Both the position numbers and the translations under genes were made by a program. Shown here in pieces: positions 16,852 through 27,862 of a stretch of DNA of 59,992 bases. Where the stretch lies: NCBI RefSeq assembly GCF_025352645.1, contig NZ_JANXSO010000105.1, forward strand, positions 1 to 59,992, read 5' to 3'. A model generated the notes under the pieces. That model had not been told where the DNA came from, did not search any database, and saw only the letters and a list, made by a program, of their open reading frames with translations. Numbering within the stretch: the stretch's first letter is position 1; every line of letters starts with the position of its first letter. The DNA comes from Iodobacter sp. (GTDB lineage: Bacteria; Pseudomonadota; Gammaproteobacteria; Burkholderiales; Chitinibacteraceae).

Positions 16852-18513
16852 TTAAGTAGGGCGCAATTCGCGTCTCAGTATTTTACCTACATTTGACTTA
16901 GGTAGGCTGTCGCGAAACTCCACTTGTCGCGGAATTTTATAATTGGTGAGGTTTTTACGGCAGTGGGCAATGATGTCTTCTTGGGTTAATTTAGGATCCT
17001 TTTTAACCACAAAGATTTTCACGGCTTCGCCCGATTTATCATCGCTAACGCCAATGCAGGCCACTTCTAATACGCCCGCTAGGCTGGCGACTACATCCTC
17101 AATCTCATTAGGATAGACGTTAAATCCTGAGACCAGAATCATGTCTTTTTTGCGATCAACCAAGCGGAAAAATCCCGTGGCCGACATGATGGCAACATCG
17201 CCCGTGCTGACAAAGCCATCTTTGCCTAACACTTTGGCCGTTTCGTCTGGCCGCTGCCAGTAGCCAGCCATGACTTGAGGGCCGTGAATAAATAGCTCGC
17301 CCGCTTCACCCGGAGGGAGGGGCTGGCCCTCGTCATTGCGCACTTCACCAATGGTAGAAGAGATGGGTAGGCCAATCATGCCGTTAAATTCTGGCAAGTT
17401 CATAGGGTTCATCATGGCGGCTGGCGAGGTTTCGGTTAGGCCATAGGCTTCAATTAAGCGGACACCCGTTGATTTTACCCAGCGTTCCGCTACGGCGTGT
17501 TGCACCGCCATGCCACCACCTAGGGCCAGCTTCCATTTGCTAAAGTCTAGTTTGGCAAAATCGGGGTTGTTGAGTAAGGCGTTAAATAAAGTGTTAACGC
17601 CGGTGATGCAGGTGACAGGATATTTGCCAATTTCTTTGATAAACCCTGGGATATCGCGCGGGTTGGTAATCAGTAGGTTGGTTGCACCAATTTTAGAGAA
17701 AACCATGCAGTTCGCAGTCAGTGAAAAAATGTGATACAGCGGTAGCGCTGTCACAATCATTTCGCTGCCTTCATTCACTACTGGGGCAATCCAGGCGTGT
17801 GCTTGTTGCATATTTGCAACAATATTGCCGTGGGTAAGGATGGCACCTTTAGAAACGCCGGTGGTGCCGCCAGTGTATTGCAAAAATGCAATATCACTGT
17901 GGTTAAGATCCACGGGCGTAGCTGTGAGCGCGTTGCCGCGTTCAATGGCATCATTAAAGCGGGTGTGGCCAGGCAGATTAAACGCTGGAACCATTTTTTT
18001 GATATGTTTGACCACTGCATTCACGATCAAGCGCTTAGGAAAACTCAGCCTATCGCCAATTTCGGTCAGTAAAACGTGCTTTACATCGGTATCTTTAATG
18101 ACTTCTTCAAGCGTGTGGGCAAAGTTAGCCAAGATCACAATGGCCACTGAGCCTGAGTCTTTTAATTGGTGGCTTAACTCGCGTGGCGTATAGAGTGGGT
18201 TGACGTTAACCACCACCATGCCTGCCCGCAAAATGCCGAAAATAGCGATGGGATATTGCAATAAATTAGGCAGCATCACGGCAACGCGTGAGCCACGGGG
18301 GAGTTTTAGCTCGTGTTGCAAGTAGGCGGCAAAGGCAGAGGATTGTTGGTCAAGTTCTTTATAGGTAATTGATTTGCCCATATTAAGAAAGGCGGGCCGC
18401 TCGCTAAAACGCTCTACTGAGCGAGCAAGTACTGCAGGTATTGCTGCGAATTCATTCATATCAATGGTCTGGGGAACCCCAGGTTGATAGCTTGCCCACC
18501 ATGCTTGTTCCAT
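16852..18513 (-). CDS. fadD: Long-chain fatty-acid-CoA ligase
   Basis: A 553-residue ANL-superfamily enzyme that activates fatty acids with ATP and CoA, probably at the inner membrane. Motifs: the AMP-binding P-loop YTGGTTGVSKGAILTH near residue 215, EAYGLTETSPA, the hinge DRKKDMILVSGFNVYPNEIE, and a C-terminal catalytic Lys in LPKSNVGKILRREL. The N-terminus MEQAWWASYQPGVPQTID matches the beta- and gammaproteobacterial FadD type. Symbol assigned by similarity. Its promoter lies in the 266-bp gap shared with rimP. Confidence 0.92.
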   Translation of the reverse strand: MEQAWWASYQPGVPQTIDMNEFAAIPAVLARSVERFSERPAFLNMGKSITYKELDQQSSAFAAYLQHELKLPRGSRVAVMLPNLLQYPIAIFGILRAGMVVVNVNPLYTPRELSHQLKDSGSVAIVILANFAHTLEEVIKDTDVKHVLLTEIGDRLSFPKRLIVNAVVKHIKKMVPAFNLPGHTRFNDAIERGNALTATPVDLNHSDIAFLQYTGGTTGVSKGAILTHGNIVANMQQAHAWIAPVVNEGSEMIVTALPLYHIFSLTANCMVFSKIGATNLLITNPRDIPGFIKEIGKYPVTCITGVNTLFNALLNNPDFAKLDFSKWKLALGGGMAVQHAVAERWVKSTGVRLIEAYGLTETSPAAMMNPMNLPEFNGMIGLPISSTIGEVRNDEGQPLPPGEAGELFIHGPQVMAGYWQRPDETAKVLGKDGFVSTGDVAIMSATGFFRLVDRKKDMILVSGFNVYPNEIEDVVASLAGVLEVACIGVSDDKSGEAVKIFVVKKDPKLTQEDIIAHCRKNLTNYKIPRQVEFRDSLPKSNVGKILRRELRPT

Positions 18514-18617
18514 CTAACTGTCCTCTGTTTAATTACAGGTAATCATAGAACTCTATTGTGTTGCTGTCAGCTGAACAAGTATCTATGTTCCCTGTTTCGC
18601 CAAGTGATTGTTTCTGT

Positions 18618-18779
18618 TACAATCCCGCCTTCTTCGGTAAAAGGCCGGAGAAGTGGTAAAGAAATGGGCGCAGTTTTGCAGCCCATTTTTTGTTTGTGGC
18701 GATAGCGTGCCGTATTCGATGTGCAGCTTTTGCGATGGATGCAGCGGCGGGATTAGCCAGATAAGAGATGAAGGAATGT
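18618..18779 (+). promoter_or_regulatory. rimP-nusA operon promoter and structured 5' leader
   Basis: A TACAAT -10 hexamer lies at 18618-18623; the -35 is not clear. The leader holds a G-U-containing hairpin at about 18629-18654 (CTTCTTCGG with CCGGAGAAG). A terminator-like stem follows, AAATGGGC (18662-18669) with GCCCATTT (18681-18688), then a T run to 18691. This would allow attenuation before rimP. No tRNA is visible here, unlike in enterobacteria. Confidence 0.55.
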
Positions 18780-19214
18780 ATGGCAGCAAATTTACAAGAT
18801 GTACTGGAAACTACCCTGCCAGGGCTCGGGTATGAACTCGTAGATCTGGAGCTGGCGCGTAATGGCTTAGTGCGCGTCTTTATTGATAAAGAGGGCGGTA
18901 TTAATGTGACTGACTGCGTAACCGTAAGTCATCACCTTGAACGACTTTTTATTGTTGAAGGCGTGAATTACGAGCGCTTAGAGGTTTCATCCCCAGGCTT
19001 GGACCGTCCGATCGCGAAAGCAGCAGATTTTGCTCGCTTTGCTGGGCAGATGGTGAAAGTGAAATTGCGCTTACCGTTGCCGGATAAACGTAAAAAGCTC
19101 GTCGGTATTTTGATTGGGCTAGAAAATGATGTGGTGCGCGTAGAAGTCGATGGACAAGAGCTATCCCTGCCGCAATCACAAATTGACAAGGTGCGGTTAG
19201 AGCCGCAGTTTTAA
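18780..19214 (+). CDS. rimP: Ribosome maturation factor RimP
   Basis: A 144-residue protein needed for 30S subunit maturation. The start ATG 18780 ([20 protein letters not shown]) has an AAGGA site four bases upstream and gives normal length; ATG 18768 is an alternative. Residues 1-72 form the N-terminal alpha/beta domain ([18 protein letters not shown]), which contains the family's [10 protein letters not shown] motif at its end. The C-terminal SH3-like barrel follows. It heads the conserved rimP-nusA-infB-rbfA-truB operon. Confidence 0.95.
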   Translation: MAANLQDVLETTLPGLGYELVDLELARNGLVRVFIDKEGGINVTDCVTVSHHLERLFIVEGVNYERLEVSSPGLDRPIAKAADFARFAGQMVKVKLRLPLPDKRKKLVGILIGLENDVVRVEVDGQELSLPQSQIDKVRLEPQF

Positions 19215-19263
19215 GAACTAATCAGCCTAGAATATTGGGGTTGTTTGCCGGAGGGGTAGTGAG

Positions 19264-20736
19264 ATGAGCCGGGAAATTCTGTTGCTGGTCGACGCGCTGG
19301 CGCGTGAAAAAAACGTAGAAAAAGATGTCGTATTCAGTGCCTTAGAAATGGCATTGGCTTCGGCGACCAAAAAACGTTACGAAGAAGATGTGGATATCCA
19401 AGTGGATATCGACCGAGATAGCGGCGATTACAGAAGTTTTCGCTGCTGGACTGTGGTTGAAGACAATGATCATGAAGAGCCATCTCGTCAGATCGCCATT
19501 ACTGATGTGCCGGATTACGATCCAGAGCTGAAGGTGGGCGAGACTTGGATGGTTGAGCTTGAAGCGATTGAATTTGGTCGCATCGGCGCGCAAACCGCTA
19601 AGCAAGTGATTTTGCAAAAAATCCGTGATGCAGAGCGTGAGCAAAATCTGAATGACTTCCTGCAACGCAGTGAATTCATTGTTTCTGGCAATATCAAGCG
19701 CATCGAGCGTGGCAGTGCCATTCTTGAGCTGGGTAAGCTAGAAGCCGTATTGCCGCGTGATCAAATGATCCCTAAGGAAAACTTACGGGTTGGCGATCGC
19801 GTTAAAGCGTTCTTATTGCGTGTTGATCGCATGGGCCGTGGCCCGCAGCTGGTATTGTCGCGTATTTCAAATGAATTCATGACCAAGCTCTTCGAAATGG
19901 AAGTGCCTGAGATTGAAAATCAGCTGATCGAAATCAAAGCAGTAGCCCGTGATGCGGGTGCGCGTGCCAAGGTGGCGGTTAAGTCGAACGACGCACGTGT
20001 TGATCCACAAGGCACATGTATTGGTGTGCGCGGTACTCGCGTGAACGCTGTAACCAATGAATTGGCCGGTGAGCGTGTTGATATTGTGTTGTGGTCGCAA
20101 GATCCTGCGCAATTCGTGATTAACGCCCTGTCTCCTGCTGAAGTGAACTCCATCGTGCTTGATGAAGAAACGCACAGCATGGATGTAGTGGTGGATGAAG
20201 ATAATCTGGCCATGGCGATTGGTCGCGGTGGCCAGAATGTGAAACTAGCCGCTGAATTAACCGGCTGGAAAATCAATATCATGACCGTTGACCAAGCTCA
20301 GCAAAAACACCAAGAAGAGTTCGCCAATGTGCGTCAGCTCTTTATTGATGTGCTGGGCGTTGACGAAGAAGTGGCGGACGTTCTTGTAGAAGAAGGTTTC
20401 ACCACGCTAGAAGAAGTGGCTTATGTGCCGATTGCTGAGATGCTAGAAATTGAGGCCTTCGATGAAGACGCCGTCAATGAGCTGCGTACTCGCGCACGGG
20501 ATGCCTTGTTAACACAAGCCATCGCCCGCGAAGAAAAGCTTGAGCATCAAGCAGAAGACCTTAAAAACCTTCAGGGAATGACACCAGAATTAGCAGCCCT
20601 TCTGGCTGATAAAGAGGTGCATACCCGAGACGATCTCGCCGACTTAGCGGTCGACGAACTAATAGAAATGACCGGAATTGATGAAGAAGCTGCCAAGCAA
20701 CTGATCATGAAGGCGCGCGAGCACTTGTTCGCCTAA
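19264..20736 (+). CDS. nusA: Transcription termination/antitermination factor NusA
   Basis: A 490-residue RNA polymerase-binding protein. The N-terminal domain (1-125) contacts polymerase. An S1 domain spans about 135-200, and two KH domains span about 205-345 ([14 protein letters not shown] and [16 protein letters not shown]). Two C-terminal helix-hairpin-helix repeats follow from about 365, with acidic, duplicated [13 protein letters not shown] and [14 protein letters not shown] segments. It starts 49 bp after rimP behind GGAGGGG at 19250-19256, a very strong ribosome-binding site. Confidence 0.97.
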   Translation: MSREILLLVDALAREKNVEKDVVFSALEMALASATKKRYEEDVDIQVDIDRDSGDYRSFRCWTVVEDNDHEEPSRQIAITDVPDYDPELKVGETWMVELEAIEFGRIGAQTAKQVILQKIRDAEREQNLNDFLQRSEFIVSGNIKRIERGSAILELGKLEAVLPRDQMIPKENLRVGDRVKAFLLRVDRMGRGPQLVLSRISNEFMTKLFEMEVPEIENQLIEIKAVARDAGARAKVAVKSNDARVDPQGTCIGVRGTRVNAVTNELAGERVDIVLWSQDPAQFVINALSPAEVNSIVLDEETHSMDVVVDEDNLAMAIGRGGQNVKLAAELTGWKINIMTVDQAQQKHQEEFANVRQLFIDVLGVDEEVADVLVEEGFTTLEEVAYVPIAEMLEIEAFDEDAVNELRTRARDALLTQAIAREEKLEHQAEDLKNLQGMTPELAALLADKEVHTRDDLADLAVDELIEMTGIDEEAAKQLIMKAREHLFA

Positions 20737-20754
20737 CGCTCGGGAGAGAAATGC

Positions 20755-23601
20755 ATGAGTGACCTTAATGTCAACCAATACGCGGTAGAGCTGAAAATGC
20801 CATCGCAAGAGCTGCTAGAAAAATTGCGCGCAGCTGGCGTAAATAAATCGAGTGAAATCGATGTGATTACAACTGAAGATAAAGCGAGCTTACGTGCTTA
20901 TCTTGAGAAAAAGCATGATGGCGATGGTGATAAAAAAATCACAATTCATCGTAAACAAAACAATGAAATTCGTAAGACAGATGCAACAGGTAAAGCGAAA
21001 TCAATCCCTGTTGAAGTGCGTAAAAAGCGTGTGGTAGAAGCCAGTGCTGTGGCAGAAGCTGCCGTACCGCGCGCGGCTGAAGCTGCTGTGGCCCCAACGG
21101 CTGCTGGCCAAGTGATTGATGACGCTGAGCGTTTATCACGCGAAGCGCAAGCGCGTCGCCAGAATGAATTGTTCGCACGTCAGGCGGCAGAAATGCGTGC
21201 TAAGCAAGGTGGTAAAGCTGCTGCTGAAGCGCCTGCTGCGGTGACTACTACTGCCGCACCCGTTGCTACTGCTCCAGTTGCCGCGCCAGCGCCTGCTCCG
21301 GTCGTTGCGCCAGCTAAGCCTGCTCAGCCAGCACCTGCTCCGGTTGCCGCTAAACCTGCGGCTCCAGTTGCTAAGCCAGTAGCGCCAGTTGCAGCTGCTC
21401 CTGCGGCTTCAGTTGTGCCGCCAGTTGCAGCACGTCCTTCACCTGGCGCATCGCAAGCTAGCCATCCAGATCGTCCGCGAGTAGGGATGCGTGTTGAATT
21501 GCGTAAGCCACGCAATGAGCCAATGAAAGCGCCTGAGCCAGTTGCACCGGCTCCGGTGGCAGCACCTGTGCCAGCACCGGCTCCAGTGGCAGCGCCTGCA
21601 CCAGTTAGTCGACCAAAACCAGCCGCTACGCCAAGCAGCGCATCTCCTGCGGCAAAACCTGGCGATAAAAAGCCAGCGGCAGCCCCAGGTAAGAAAGAGC
21701 CTTGGAGCGATGGTCGTGGTAAGAAAGGTATTCGTAGCCGTGGCGGCGATGCCGGTAATGATTGGAAGAGCAAAAAGGGTGGTAAGGGCCGTCAGGCTGC
21801 AGCTAACCCAGATAATGCACACGGCTTCCAAGCGCCAACTGACAAAGTTGTGCATGAAGTAATGGTTCCAGAAACGATTTCCGTAACCGATCTTGCGCAT
21901 AAAATGGCAGTGAAGGGTGTGGAAGTAGTTAAAGCCCTGATGAAAATGGGCATGATGGTAACTATTAACCAAGTGCTGGACCAAGAAACCGCGATGATTA
22001 TCGTCGAGGATATGGGCCACACGCCAATGGCCGCTAAGCTTGATGACCCAGAAATTTACTTGGGCGATGGCACGGTTATAGAACATGTGCTCTTACCACG
22101 TGCGCCAGTTGTGACCGTAATGGGTCACGTTGATCACGGTAAAACCTCCTTGCTTGATTACATCCGCACCGCAAAAGTGGCGTCGGGTGAGGCCGGTGGT
22201 ATTACTCAGCATATCGGTGCGTACCACGTACAAACCGAGAAAGGCATGGTTACCTTCCTTGATACTCCAGGTCACGAAGCGTTTACCGCAATGCGTGCCC
22301 GTGGTGCCAAGCTGACCGATATCGTGGTGCTGGTGGTGGCTGCTGATGATGGCGTGATGCCACAAACCATCGAGGCGATTGCTCACGCAAAAGCTGCGGG
22401 TGTGCCAATTGTAGTTGCCGTGAATAAGATCGATAAGCCAGAAGCAAATCCTGAGCGTATCCGTCAAGAGCTGGTAACACATGAAGTAGTTCCTGAAGAC
22501 TGGGGCGGCGATGCCATGTTCGTGGATGTCTCGGCCAAGAAAGGCTTGGGTATCGATGAGCTGCTAACAGCTATCTTGCTGCAGGCTGAAGTGCTTGAGC
22601 TGACTGCCGCGACCGATGCTCCTGCGAAAGGGATTATCATCGAAGCGCGTCTGGACAAGGGTCGTGGCCCGGTTGCTTCTATGCTGATTCAATCAGGTAC
22701 ATTGCGTAAGGGTGATGTGATTCTTGCTGGTCAAGTATCAGGCCGCGTTCGTGCGATTATTGACGAGCATGGTAAGTCGATCCTGGAAGCGGGCCCTTCT
22801 ATTCCGGTAGAAATCTTGGGTCTGTCTGATGTGCCGGCTGCTGGTGAAGACGCCATGGTGCTGACAGATGAGAAGAAGGCGCGTGAAATCGCACTGTTCC
22901 GTCAAGGTAAGTTCCGTGATGTGAAACTGGCTCGTCAACAAGCATCTAAGCTTGAAAATATGATGGCACAAATGACAGAAGGCGAAGTTCGCAATCTGCC
23001 TATCATCATTAAAGCCGACGTTCAAGGTTCTGCAGAAGCGTTGTCACAAAGCTTGCAAAAACTATCAACCGACGAAGTACGCGTGCAAATCTTGCACAGC
23101 GCCGTGGGTGGTATCAGCGAATCCGATATCAACTTGGCACTGGCGTCGAAAGCCGTGGTGGTTGGTTTCAATTCGCGTGCAGATGCAGCGGCACGTAAAC
23201 TGGCAGAATCCGAAGGCGTGGACATCCGTTACTACAATATCATTTACGATGTAGTGGATGACGTGAAGTTGGCGCTGTCAGGTATGTTGGCCCCAGAGAA
23301 GCGTGAACAAATCATTGGTATGGTTGAGATCCGTCAGGTCTTTACTGTTTCCAAGGTGGGTACAATTGCGGGTTGCTTGGTCATGGAAGGCTTGATCCGC
23401 AGTCATGCGGGTGTTCGCTTACTACGTAATAATGTGGTTGTGCACCAAGGTACGCTTGATAGCCTGAAACGCTATAAAGACGATGCAAAAGAAGTGAAGG
23501 CTGGTTTTGAGTGTGGTCTAAGCTTGAAGAACTACAATGATCTACAGCTTGGCGATCAGTTGGAAATCTTCGAAATCGTTGAAATTGCTCGTACACTGTA
23601 A
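20755..23601 (+). CDS. infB: Translation initiation factor IF-2
   Basis: A 948-residue GTPase that brings fMet-tRNA to the 30S subunit. Residues 1-50 form the first IF2_N domain. Residues about 100-330 form an Ala/Pro/Val-rich linker, where GCxCCx codon repeats create long spurious frames on the other strand. A second IF2_N follows, then the G domain: GHVDHGKT (about 456), DTPGH (about 503), NKID (about 557). Domains II-IV follow to the C-terminus. The long linker is typical of betaproteobacteria. It starts 18 bp after nusA with GGGAGAG upstream. Confidence 0.97.
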   Translation: MSDLNVNQYAVELKMPSQELLEKLRAAGVNKSSEIDVITTEDKASLRAYLEKKHDGDGDKKITIHRKQNNEIRKTDATGKAKSIPVEVRKKRVVEASAVAEAAVPRAAEAAVAPTAAGQVIDDAERLSREAQARRQNELFARQAAEMRAKQGGKAAAEAPAAVTTTAAPVATAPVAAPAPAPVVAPAKPAQPAPAPVAAKPAAPVAKPVAPVAAAPAASVVPPVAARPSPGASQASHPDRPRVGMRVELRKPRNEPMKAPEPVAPAPVAAPVPAPAPVAAPAPVSRPKPAATPSSASPAAKPGDKKPAAAPGKKEPWSDGRGKKGIRSRGGDAGNDWKSKKGGKGRQAAANPDNAHGFQAPTDKVVHEVMVPETISVTDLAHKMAVKGVEVVKALMKMGMMVTINQVLDQETAMIIVEDMGHTPMAAKLDDPEIYLGDGTVIEHVLLPRAPVVTVMGHVDHGKTSLLDYIRTAKVASGEAGGITQHIGAYHVQTEKGMVTFLDTPGHEAFTAMRARGAKLTDIVVLVVAADDGVMPQTIEAIAHAKAAGVPIVVAVNKIDKPEANPERIRQELVTHEVVPEDWGGDAMFVDVSAKKGLGIDELLTAILLQAEVLELTAATDAPAKGIIIEARLDKGRGPVASMLIQSGTLRKGDVILAGQVSGRVRAIIDEHGKSILEAGPSIPVEILGLSDVPAAGEDAMVLTDEKKAREIALFRQGKFRDVKLARQQASKLENMMAQMTEGEVRNLPIIIKADVQGSAEALSQSLQKLSTDEVRVQILHSAVGGISESDINLALASKAVVVGFNSRADAAARKLAESEGVDIRYYNIIYDVVDDVKLALSGMLAPEKREQIIGMVEIRQVFTVSKVGTIAGCLVMEGLIRSHAGVRLLRNNVVVHQGTLDSLKRYKDDAKEVKAGFECGLSLKNYNDLQLGDQLEIFEIVEIARTL

Positions 23602-23679
23602 TTAATTAAACGGTGAATCGATAGGGGGAAGAGGGCGTTGTCCCGCTTCCCCTTTTGCGCTTTACCAAAAGGTTTAAAA

Positions 23680-24087
23680 ATGGCCAAACAATTTACGCGT
23701 GCTGATCGTGTAGCACAACAAATCCAGCGTGATTTAGCCACCGTGATTCGTGCGGAGCTGGATCATCCCCAAGCATCTTTAATTACGATTACAGACGTTG
23801 AAGTCACGCGTGATTACTCGCATGCCAATGTTTTTTACACTTTCCTCGGGACAGAAGAGCAGGGTAAAGATATTGCGTCTTTGATTGAACGCGCTAAGGG
23901 TTTTTTGCGCAGCCAGCTGGCGCGTGGTATTTCCTTATACAAAATGCCAGAATTGCATTTTGAATACGACCATTCGGTTGAGCATGGCATGACCTTATCC
24001 CGCTTGATTGATCAGGCGACAAGCTTGCCCAAAGCGCCTGAAGATGATGGCGATGATGAATCTACCGGCAAGCCACTAAATGGCTAA
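23680..24087 (+). CDS. rbfA: 30S ribosome-binding factor A
   Basis: A 135-residue KH-fold protein for 16S rRNA maturation and cold adaptation. The start ATG 23680 (MAKQFTRADRVAQQIQRDL) follows AAAAGG; an upstream in-frame GTG/TTG region (from 23638) lacks family similarity. Motifs seen: ITDVEVTRDYSHANVFYT and the C-terminal LHFEYDHSVEHGMTLSRLID. An acidic tail follows. The last eight bases overlap the truB start, so translation is probably coupled. Confidence 0.95.
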   Translation: MAKQFTRADRVAQQIQRDLATVIRAELDHPQASLITITDVEVTRDYSHANVFYTFLGTEEQGKDIASLIERAKGFLRSQLARGISLYKMPELHFEYDHSVEHGMTLSRLIDQATSLPKAPEDDGDDESTGKPLNG

Positions 24088-24997
24088 ACGTAAGGTTGAT
24101 GGCGTTTTATTACTGGATAAGCCATTTGGTATCTCTAGTAATAATGCCCTGCAAAAAGCGCGCTGGTTACTGCAGGCCGAAAAGGGTGGGCATACCGGTG
24201 TGTTAGATCCGTTTGCTACCGGTTTGCTGCCACTTTGTTTTGGTGAGGCGACTAAATTTGCTCAGCGCATGCTGGAAGCCGATAAAGGCTACCGTGCCAC
24301 CATTAAGCTAGGAGAGATCTCTACTACGCTGGATGGTGAGGGTGAAATTACCAAAAGCGGTGATGCGCCTAGCGATCAAGCCTTGATTCGTGCGGCAATC
24401 AACGTCTTTGTTGGCCCCGTGACACAAACGCCGCCAATGTATTCTGCGCTAAAGTTTCAAGGCAAGGCGCTGTATGAGTACGCGCGAGAAGGCGTAGTGA
24501 TTGAGCGGCAATCCCGTCAAATCACCATCTATAGTATTGATATTATTTCGATTGATGGTGATGTCGTGGTGATCGATGTGAGCTGCTCAAAAGGCACTTA
24601 TATCCGTGTTTTGGCGGAAGATATCGGTAAGGCATTAGGCTGTGGTGCTTACCTTACTGGCTTGCGCCGTACCCGCACTGCGGGGTTTTTGCTAGAAAGC
24701 TCGATTAATTTAGATGATTACAATCATGTGCCAGTTGAAGAGCGTGATAGCTATTTATTGCCGGCAGATTGCTTGTTGCTTGATTTACCCGCTTTGTTTT
24801 TTGATGCGGCAGAGTTTGAAAAAATTCGCCATGGCATAACGGTTGAGTGCGCTGGTTTAATCCCTAGCGAGTATCGTCTTTACGCCGAGGGTGAAACTAG
24901 GGATAATGCACGGTTCATCGGTTTGGGCGAAGTGGCCACTGCGGCTGAGAATCCGCATGCATGGCTGCGGCCTAAACGACTTCTGTCTGGCTTGTAA
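24080..24997 (+). CDS. truB: tRNA pseudouridine-55 synthase
   Basis: A 305-residue enzyme that makes pseudouridine 55 in the T-loop of tRNAs. The catalytic Asp (D43) sits in GGHTGVLDPFATGLL. Other family motifs are YSALKFQGKALYEYAR and CSKGTYIRVLAEDIG. A C-terminal PUA-like region covers about 250-305. It overlaps rbfA by 8 bp and ends the rimP-led operon before the rpsO leader. Confidence 0.96.
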   Translation: MAKRKVDGVLLLDKPFGISSNNALQKARWLLQAEKGGHTGVLDPFATGLLPLCFGEATKFAQRMLEADKGYRATIKLGEISTTLDGEGEITKSGDAPSDQALIRAAINVFVGPVTQTPPMYSALKFQGKALYEYAREGVVIERQSRQITIYSIDIISIDGDVVVIDVSCSKGTYIRVLAEDIGKALGCGAYLTGLRRTRTAGFLLESSINLDDYNHVPVEERDSYLLPADCLLLDLPALFFDAAEFEKIRHGITVECAGLIPSEYRLYAEGETRDNARFIGLGEVATAAENPHAWLRPKRLLSGL

Positions 24998-25067
24998 AAG
25001 TCAGGCAGATTAAAGGGAGCTTGATTGGGTTGAAATCCTTAGGGATAGACGCTCGGCCTAGCTCGAC

Positions 25068-25091
25068 GGTGCTTTATATGTGTAAAGCACC
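25068..25091 (+). promoter_or_regulatory. Hairpin in the rpsO leader
   Basis: GGTGCTTTA (25068-25076) pairs perfectly with TAAAGCACC (25083-25091) around a six-base loop, ending 21 bp before the rpsO start. It could be part of S15 autoregulation, which is known for rpsO in other bacteria, or a processing site. Confidence 0.45.
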
Positions 25092-25112
25092 TTATCTCAA
25101 TGGAGCAGTAAA

Positions 25113-25382
25113 ATGTCAGTAACAGTTACTCAAAAAGCAGACATCGTTAAGAAATTCCAACGTGCTGAAGGCGATACGGGTAGTCCTGAAGTGCAAGTTG
25201 CACTGTTGACTGCACGTATCAATGACTTAACACCTCACTTCAAAGCCAACAAGAAAGATCACCACTCACGTCGTGGTCTGCTCAAGATGGTTAGCACACG
25301 TCGTCGTCTGCTTGATTACTTCAAGCGTGTTAACTCTGCTGGTTACCGCGCCCTGATCGCTGAACTCGGTCTGCGTAAGTAA
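25113..25382 (+). CDS. rpsO: 30S ribosomal protein S15
   Basis: The 89-residue length is exact for the family. It binds 16S rRNA helices 20-22 in the 30S platform. Motifs: [20 protein letters not shown] and [20 protein letters not shown]. Codon use is highly biased, as expected for a ribosomal gene. A TGGAG ribosome-binding site lies upstream at 25100-25104. A strong terminator follows, but pnp is next in the conserved order. Confidence 0.98.
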   Translation: MSVTVTQKADIVKKFQRAEGDTGSPEVQVALLTARINDLTPHFKANKKDHHSRRGLLKMVSTRRRLLDYFKRVNSAGYRALIAELGLRK

Positions 25383-25385
25383 TAC

Positions 25386-25420
25386 AAAAAAGTCGCAGTC
25401 GCCAAGACTGCGGCTTTTTT
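25386..25420 (+). terminator. Intrinsic terminator after rpsO
   Basis: AAGTCGCAGTC (25390-25400) pairs with GACTGCGGCTT (25406-25416) with a G-U pair, around a short loop, followed by a T run. Readthrough into pnp is known in other bacteria, so it may be partial. Confidence 0.8.
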
Positions 25421-25522
25421 GTTGGCTGAGTCAGTTTTAAAGAAGTGTCGTGGTGGCTTGTCAATATTACGCAAGAAACTGAGGTACTTTTTTAAGTAAG
25501 TCCCTTCATACCTGTCAAATAG

Positions 25523-25564
25523 CGGTTTCGGCGGCGGGTTGGAGTAGTGGTTGTGCCGAAGCCG
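25523..25564 (+). promoter_or_regulatory. Long hairpin in the pnp leader
   Basis: CGGTTTCGGC (25523-25532) is perfectly complementary to GCCGAAGCCG (25555-25564), and a second small stem (CGCCT/AGGCG) lies near 25602-25619. In E. coli a pnp leader hairpin is cut by RNase III for autoregulation. This structure is in the right place for a similar role, which is inference. Confidence 0.5.
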
Positions 25565-25643
25565 GCAGCGCCTCAGTCGAGCTGCAGCGGAAAATCAATC
25601 ACGCCTTGGACTGGAGGCGTTAGTGTGAAAAAAGGATCAGTCA

Positions 25644-27794
25644 GTGTTCAATAAAATTGTGAAATCATTCCAGTACGGTAAGCATAATGTCACCATGGAA
25701 ACAGGTGAAATTGCCCGCCAAGCGAGTGGTGCCGTCCTTATTAATATGGACGATACTGTTGTTCTTGTGACTGTTGTAGCCGCTCGTGACGTTAAGCCTG
25801 GTCAGGATTTCTTTCCACTGACCGTTGACTATCAAGAACGTACCTACGCTGCGGGTCGCATTCCAGGTGGTTTCTTTAAACGTGAAGGCCGTCCTTCCGA
25901 AAAAGAAATTTTAACCTGCCGTTTGATCGATCGCCCAATTCGTCCCCTGTTCCCTGAAGGTTTTTATAACGACATCCAGATCATTGCGACGGTGATGTCG
26001 GTTAATCCAGAAGTCGATCCAGATATCGTTGCGATGCTGGGTGCTTCTGCTGCATTGTCGATCTCTGGCGTGCCTTTCGATGGCCCAATTGGTGCCGCAC
26101 GCGTGGCTTATATCAATGGCGAATATGTTCTGTGCCCAACCTTATCTGAGCTGAAAACTAGCCAGATGGATCTGGTGGTTGCCGGTACATCACAAGCGGT
26201 ATTGATGGTTGAGTCTGAAGCAGACGAATTATCTGAATCTATCATGCTGGGCGCGGTTGTATTTGGTCATGAACAAATGCAAGTGGCAATCAATGCCATT
26301 AACGAATTGGCTGATGAAGCTAATCCAGTATTGTTTGCTTGGGATGCCCCAGTGGCCAATGAAGCGCTGATTGCACAAGTACGTGCAGTAGCGGCTGCGG
26401 GTCTATCTGAAGCATTCAAATTGCGTCAAAAACAATTACGTACCATCAAAATCAATGAAACTTGGGCGCTGGTTAAGGCTGCATTGATTACTGAAGAAAC
26501 CGGTACGCTGGCTGCTAATGAAATCAAGGGTATTTTCAAAGGCCTTGAGGCAGAAATCGTGCGTGGCCAGATTCTGGACGGCTACCCACGTATTGACGGC
26601 CGCGATACTCGCACTGTGCGCCCAATTACTATCCGTACTGGCGTATTGCCACGCACTCACGGCTCGGTACTGTTTACTCGTGGTGAGACTCAAGCAATTG
26701 CAGTGGCCACACTGGGTACTAAGCTTGATGAGCAAAAAATTGATGCATTGGCGGGTGCTTACACAGATCGCTTTATGCTGCATTACAACTTCCCTCCGTA
26801 CTCGACCGGTGAAACTGGCCGTGTAGGTACACCGAAACGCCGCGAAATTGGTCACGGCCGTTTGGCTAAGCGTGCACTGGCTGCGATGCTGCCTTCGGTT
26901 GAAGACTTTGGCTACTCGATGCGTGTGGTTTCAGAAATTACTGAATCTAACGGCTCAAGCTCGATGGCTTCGGTTTGTGGTGGTTGTTTGGCCTTGATGG
27001 ATGCCGGTGTTCCAATGAAAAACCACGTGGCGGGTATTGCCATGGGTCTGATCAAGGATGGCAATCGTTTTGCAGTATTGTCCGATATCTTGGGTGATGA
27101 AGATCATTTGGGCGATATGGACTTTAAAGTAGCGGGTACAGAAAACGGTATCACTGCGCTGCAAATGGATATCAAGATCAACGGTATCACTAAAGAAATC
27201 ATGAAAGTGGCACTGGATCAAGCGCAAGAAGGTCGTGTGCATATCCTTGCTATCATGAAAGGCACCATGGAAGGCGCACGCACTGAAGTCAGCGAGCACG
27301 CTCCACGTCTTTACATGATGAAAATCAATCCAGAAAAAATCCGTGATGTGATTGGTAAGGGTGGCTCAGTGATTCGTGCCCTAACCGAAGAAACCGGTAC
27401 TCAGATTGATATCCAAGAAGATGGCACCATCACCATCGCTTCGATCTCAGCTGAAGGTGCGGATGAAGCAAAGCGTCGTATTGCGGATATCACTGCAGAA
27501 GTTGAAATCGGCAAGATCTACGAAGGTCCAGTAGTTAAAATTCTGGACAACAACGTAGGCGCGATTGTTTCAATCATGCCAGGTAAAGATGGTTTGGTTC
27601 ATATCAGCCAAATTGCTAACGAGCGTATCAAAAACGTTGGCGATTACCTGAAAGAAGGCCAAGTTGTTCGTGTTAAGGTGATCGAGCAAGACGAGCGTGG
27701 TCGTATCCGCTTATCGATCAAAGCAGTAACCAACGAAGAAACACCCGTTGTAGCTGCTGAAGTAGTTGCAGTACCGGTTGAAGCTGCAGAATAA
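25644..27794 (+). CDS. pnp: Polyribonucleotide nucleotidyltransferase (PNPase)
   Basis: A 716-residue phosphorolytic 3'-5' exoribonuclease of the degradosome. Two RNase PH domains (about 1-220 and 310-540) flank a helical linker. The KH domain has [17 protein letters not shown] near residue 570, and the S1 domain spans about 620-690 ([20 protein letters not shown]). The start is GTG 25644, chosen because the family N-terminus [20 protein letters not shown] begins there and AAAAAAGGA lies 8 bases upstream. The Val/Ala/Glu-rich tail is variable in the family. Confidence 0.97.
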   Translation: MFNKIVKSFQYGKHNVTMETGEIARQASGAVLINMDDTVVLVTVVAARDVKPGQDFFPLTVDYQERTYAAGRIPGGFFKREGRPSEKEILTCRLIDRPIRPLFPEGFYNDIQIIATVMSVNPEVDPDIVAMLGASAALSISGVPFDGPIGAARVAYINGEYVLCPTLSELKTSQMDLVVAGTSQAVLMVESEADELSESIMLGAVVFGHEQMQVAINAINELADEANPVLFAWDAPVANEALIAQVRAVAAAGLSEAFKLRQKQLRTIKINETWALVKAALITEETGTLAANEIKGIFKGLEAEIVRGQILDGYPRIDGRDTRTVRPITIRTGVLPRTHGSVLFTRGETQAIAVATLGTKLDEQKIDALAGAYTDRFMLHYNFPPYSTGETGRVGTPKRREIGHGRLAKRALAAMLPSVEDFGYSMRVVSEITESNGSSSMASVCGGCLALMDAGVPMKNHVAGIAMGLIKDGNRFAVLSDILGDEDHLGDMDFKVAGTENGITALQMDIKINGITKEIMKVALDQAQEGRVHILAIMKGTMEGARTEVSEHAPRLYMMKINPEKIRDVIGKGGSVIRALTEETGTQIDIQEDGTITIASISAEGADEAKRRIADITAEVEIGKIYEGPVVKILDNNVGAIVSIMPGKDGLVHISQIANERIKNVGDYLKEGQVVRVKVIEQDERGRIRLSIKAVTNEETPVVAAEVVAVPVEAAE

Positions 27795-27804
27795 GTTTTA
27801 GCTT

Positions 27805-27841
27805 AAAAAAATACCGACCTCTCAATGGTCGGTATTTTTTT
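27805..27841. terminator. Bidirectional terminator between pnp and the ParA-like gene
   Basis: A perfect 15-bp stem pairs 27805-27819 with 27827-27841 (AATACCGACC/GGTCGGTATT core), with A and T runs at both ends. It serves pnp and the converging ParA-like gene. Confidence 0.92.
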
Positions 27842-27862
27842 GTCTGTCATTTGTGGAGTGGT

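Noticed and set aside
21324-22086. Long minus-strand frames opposite infB, rich in Gly/Ala/Thr or Arg/Trp
   Set aside because: They are the shadow of the Ala/Pro-rich linker codons of infB on the other strand; no ribosome-binding site or family similarity.
20755-23601. infB Ala/Pro/Val stretch as a tandem repeat or CRISPR-like array
   Set aside because: The units are irregular codon-level repeats of a known IF-2 linker, with no spacers.
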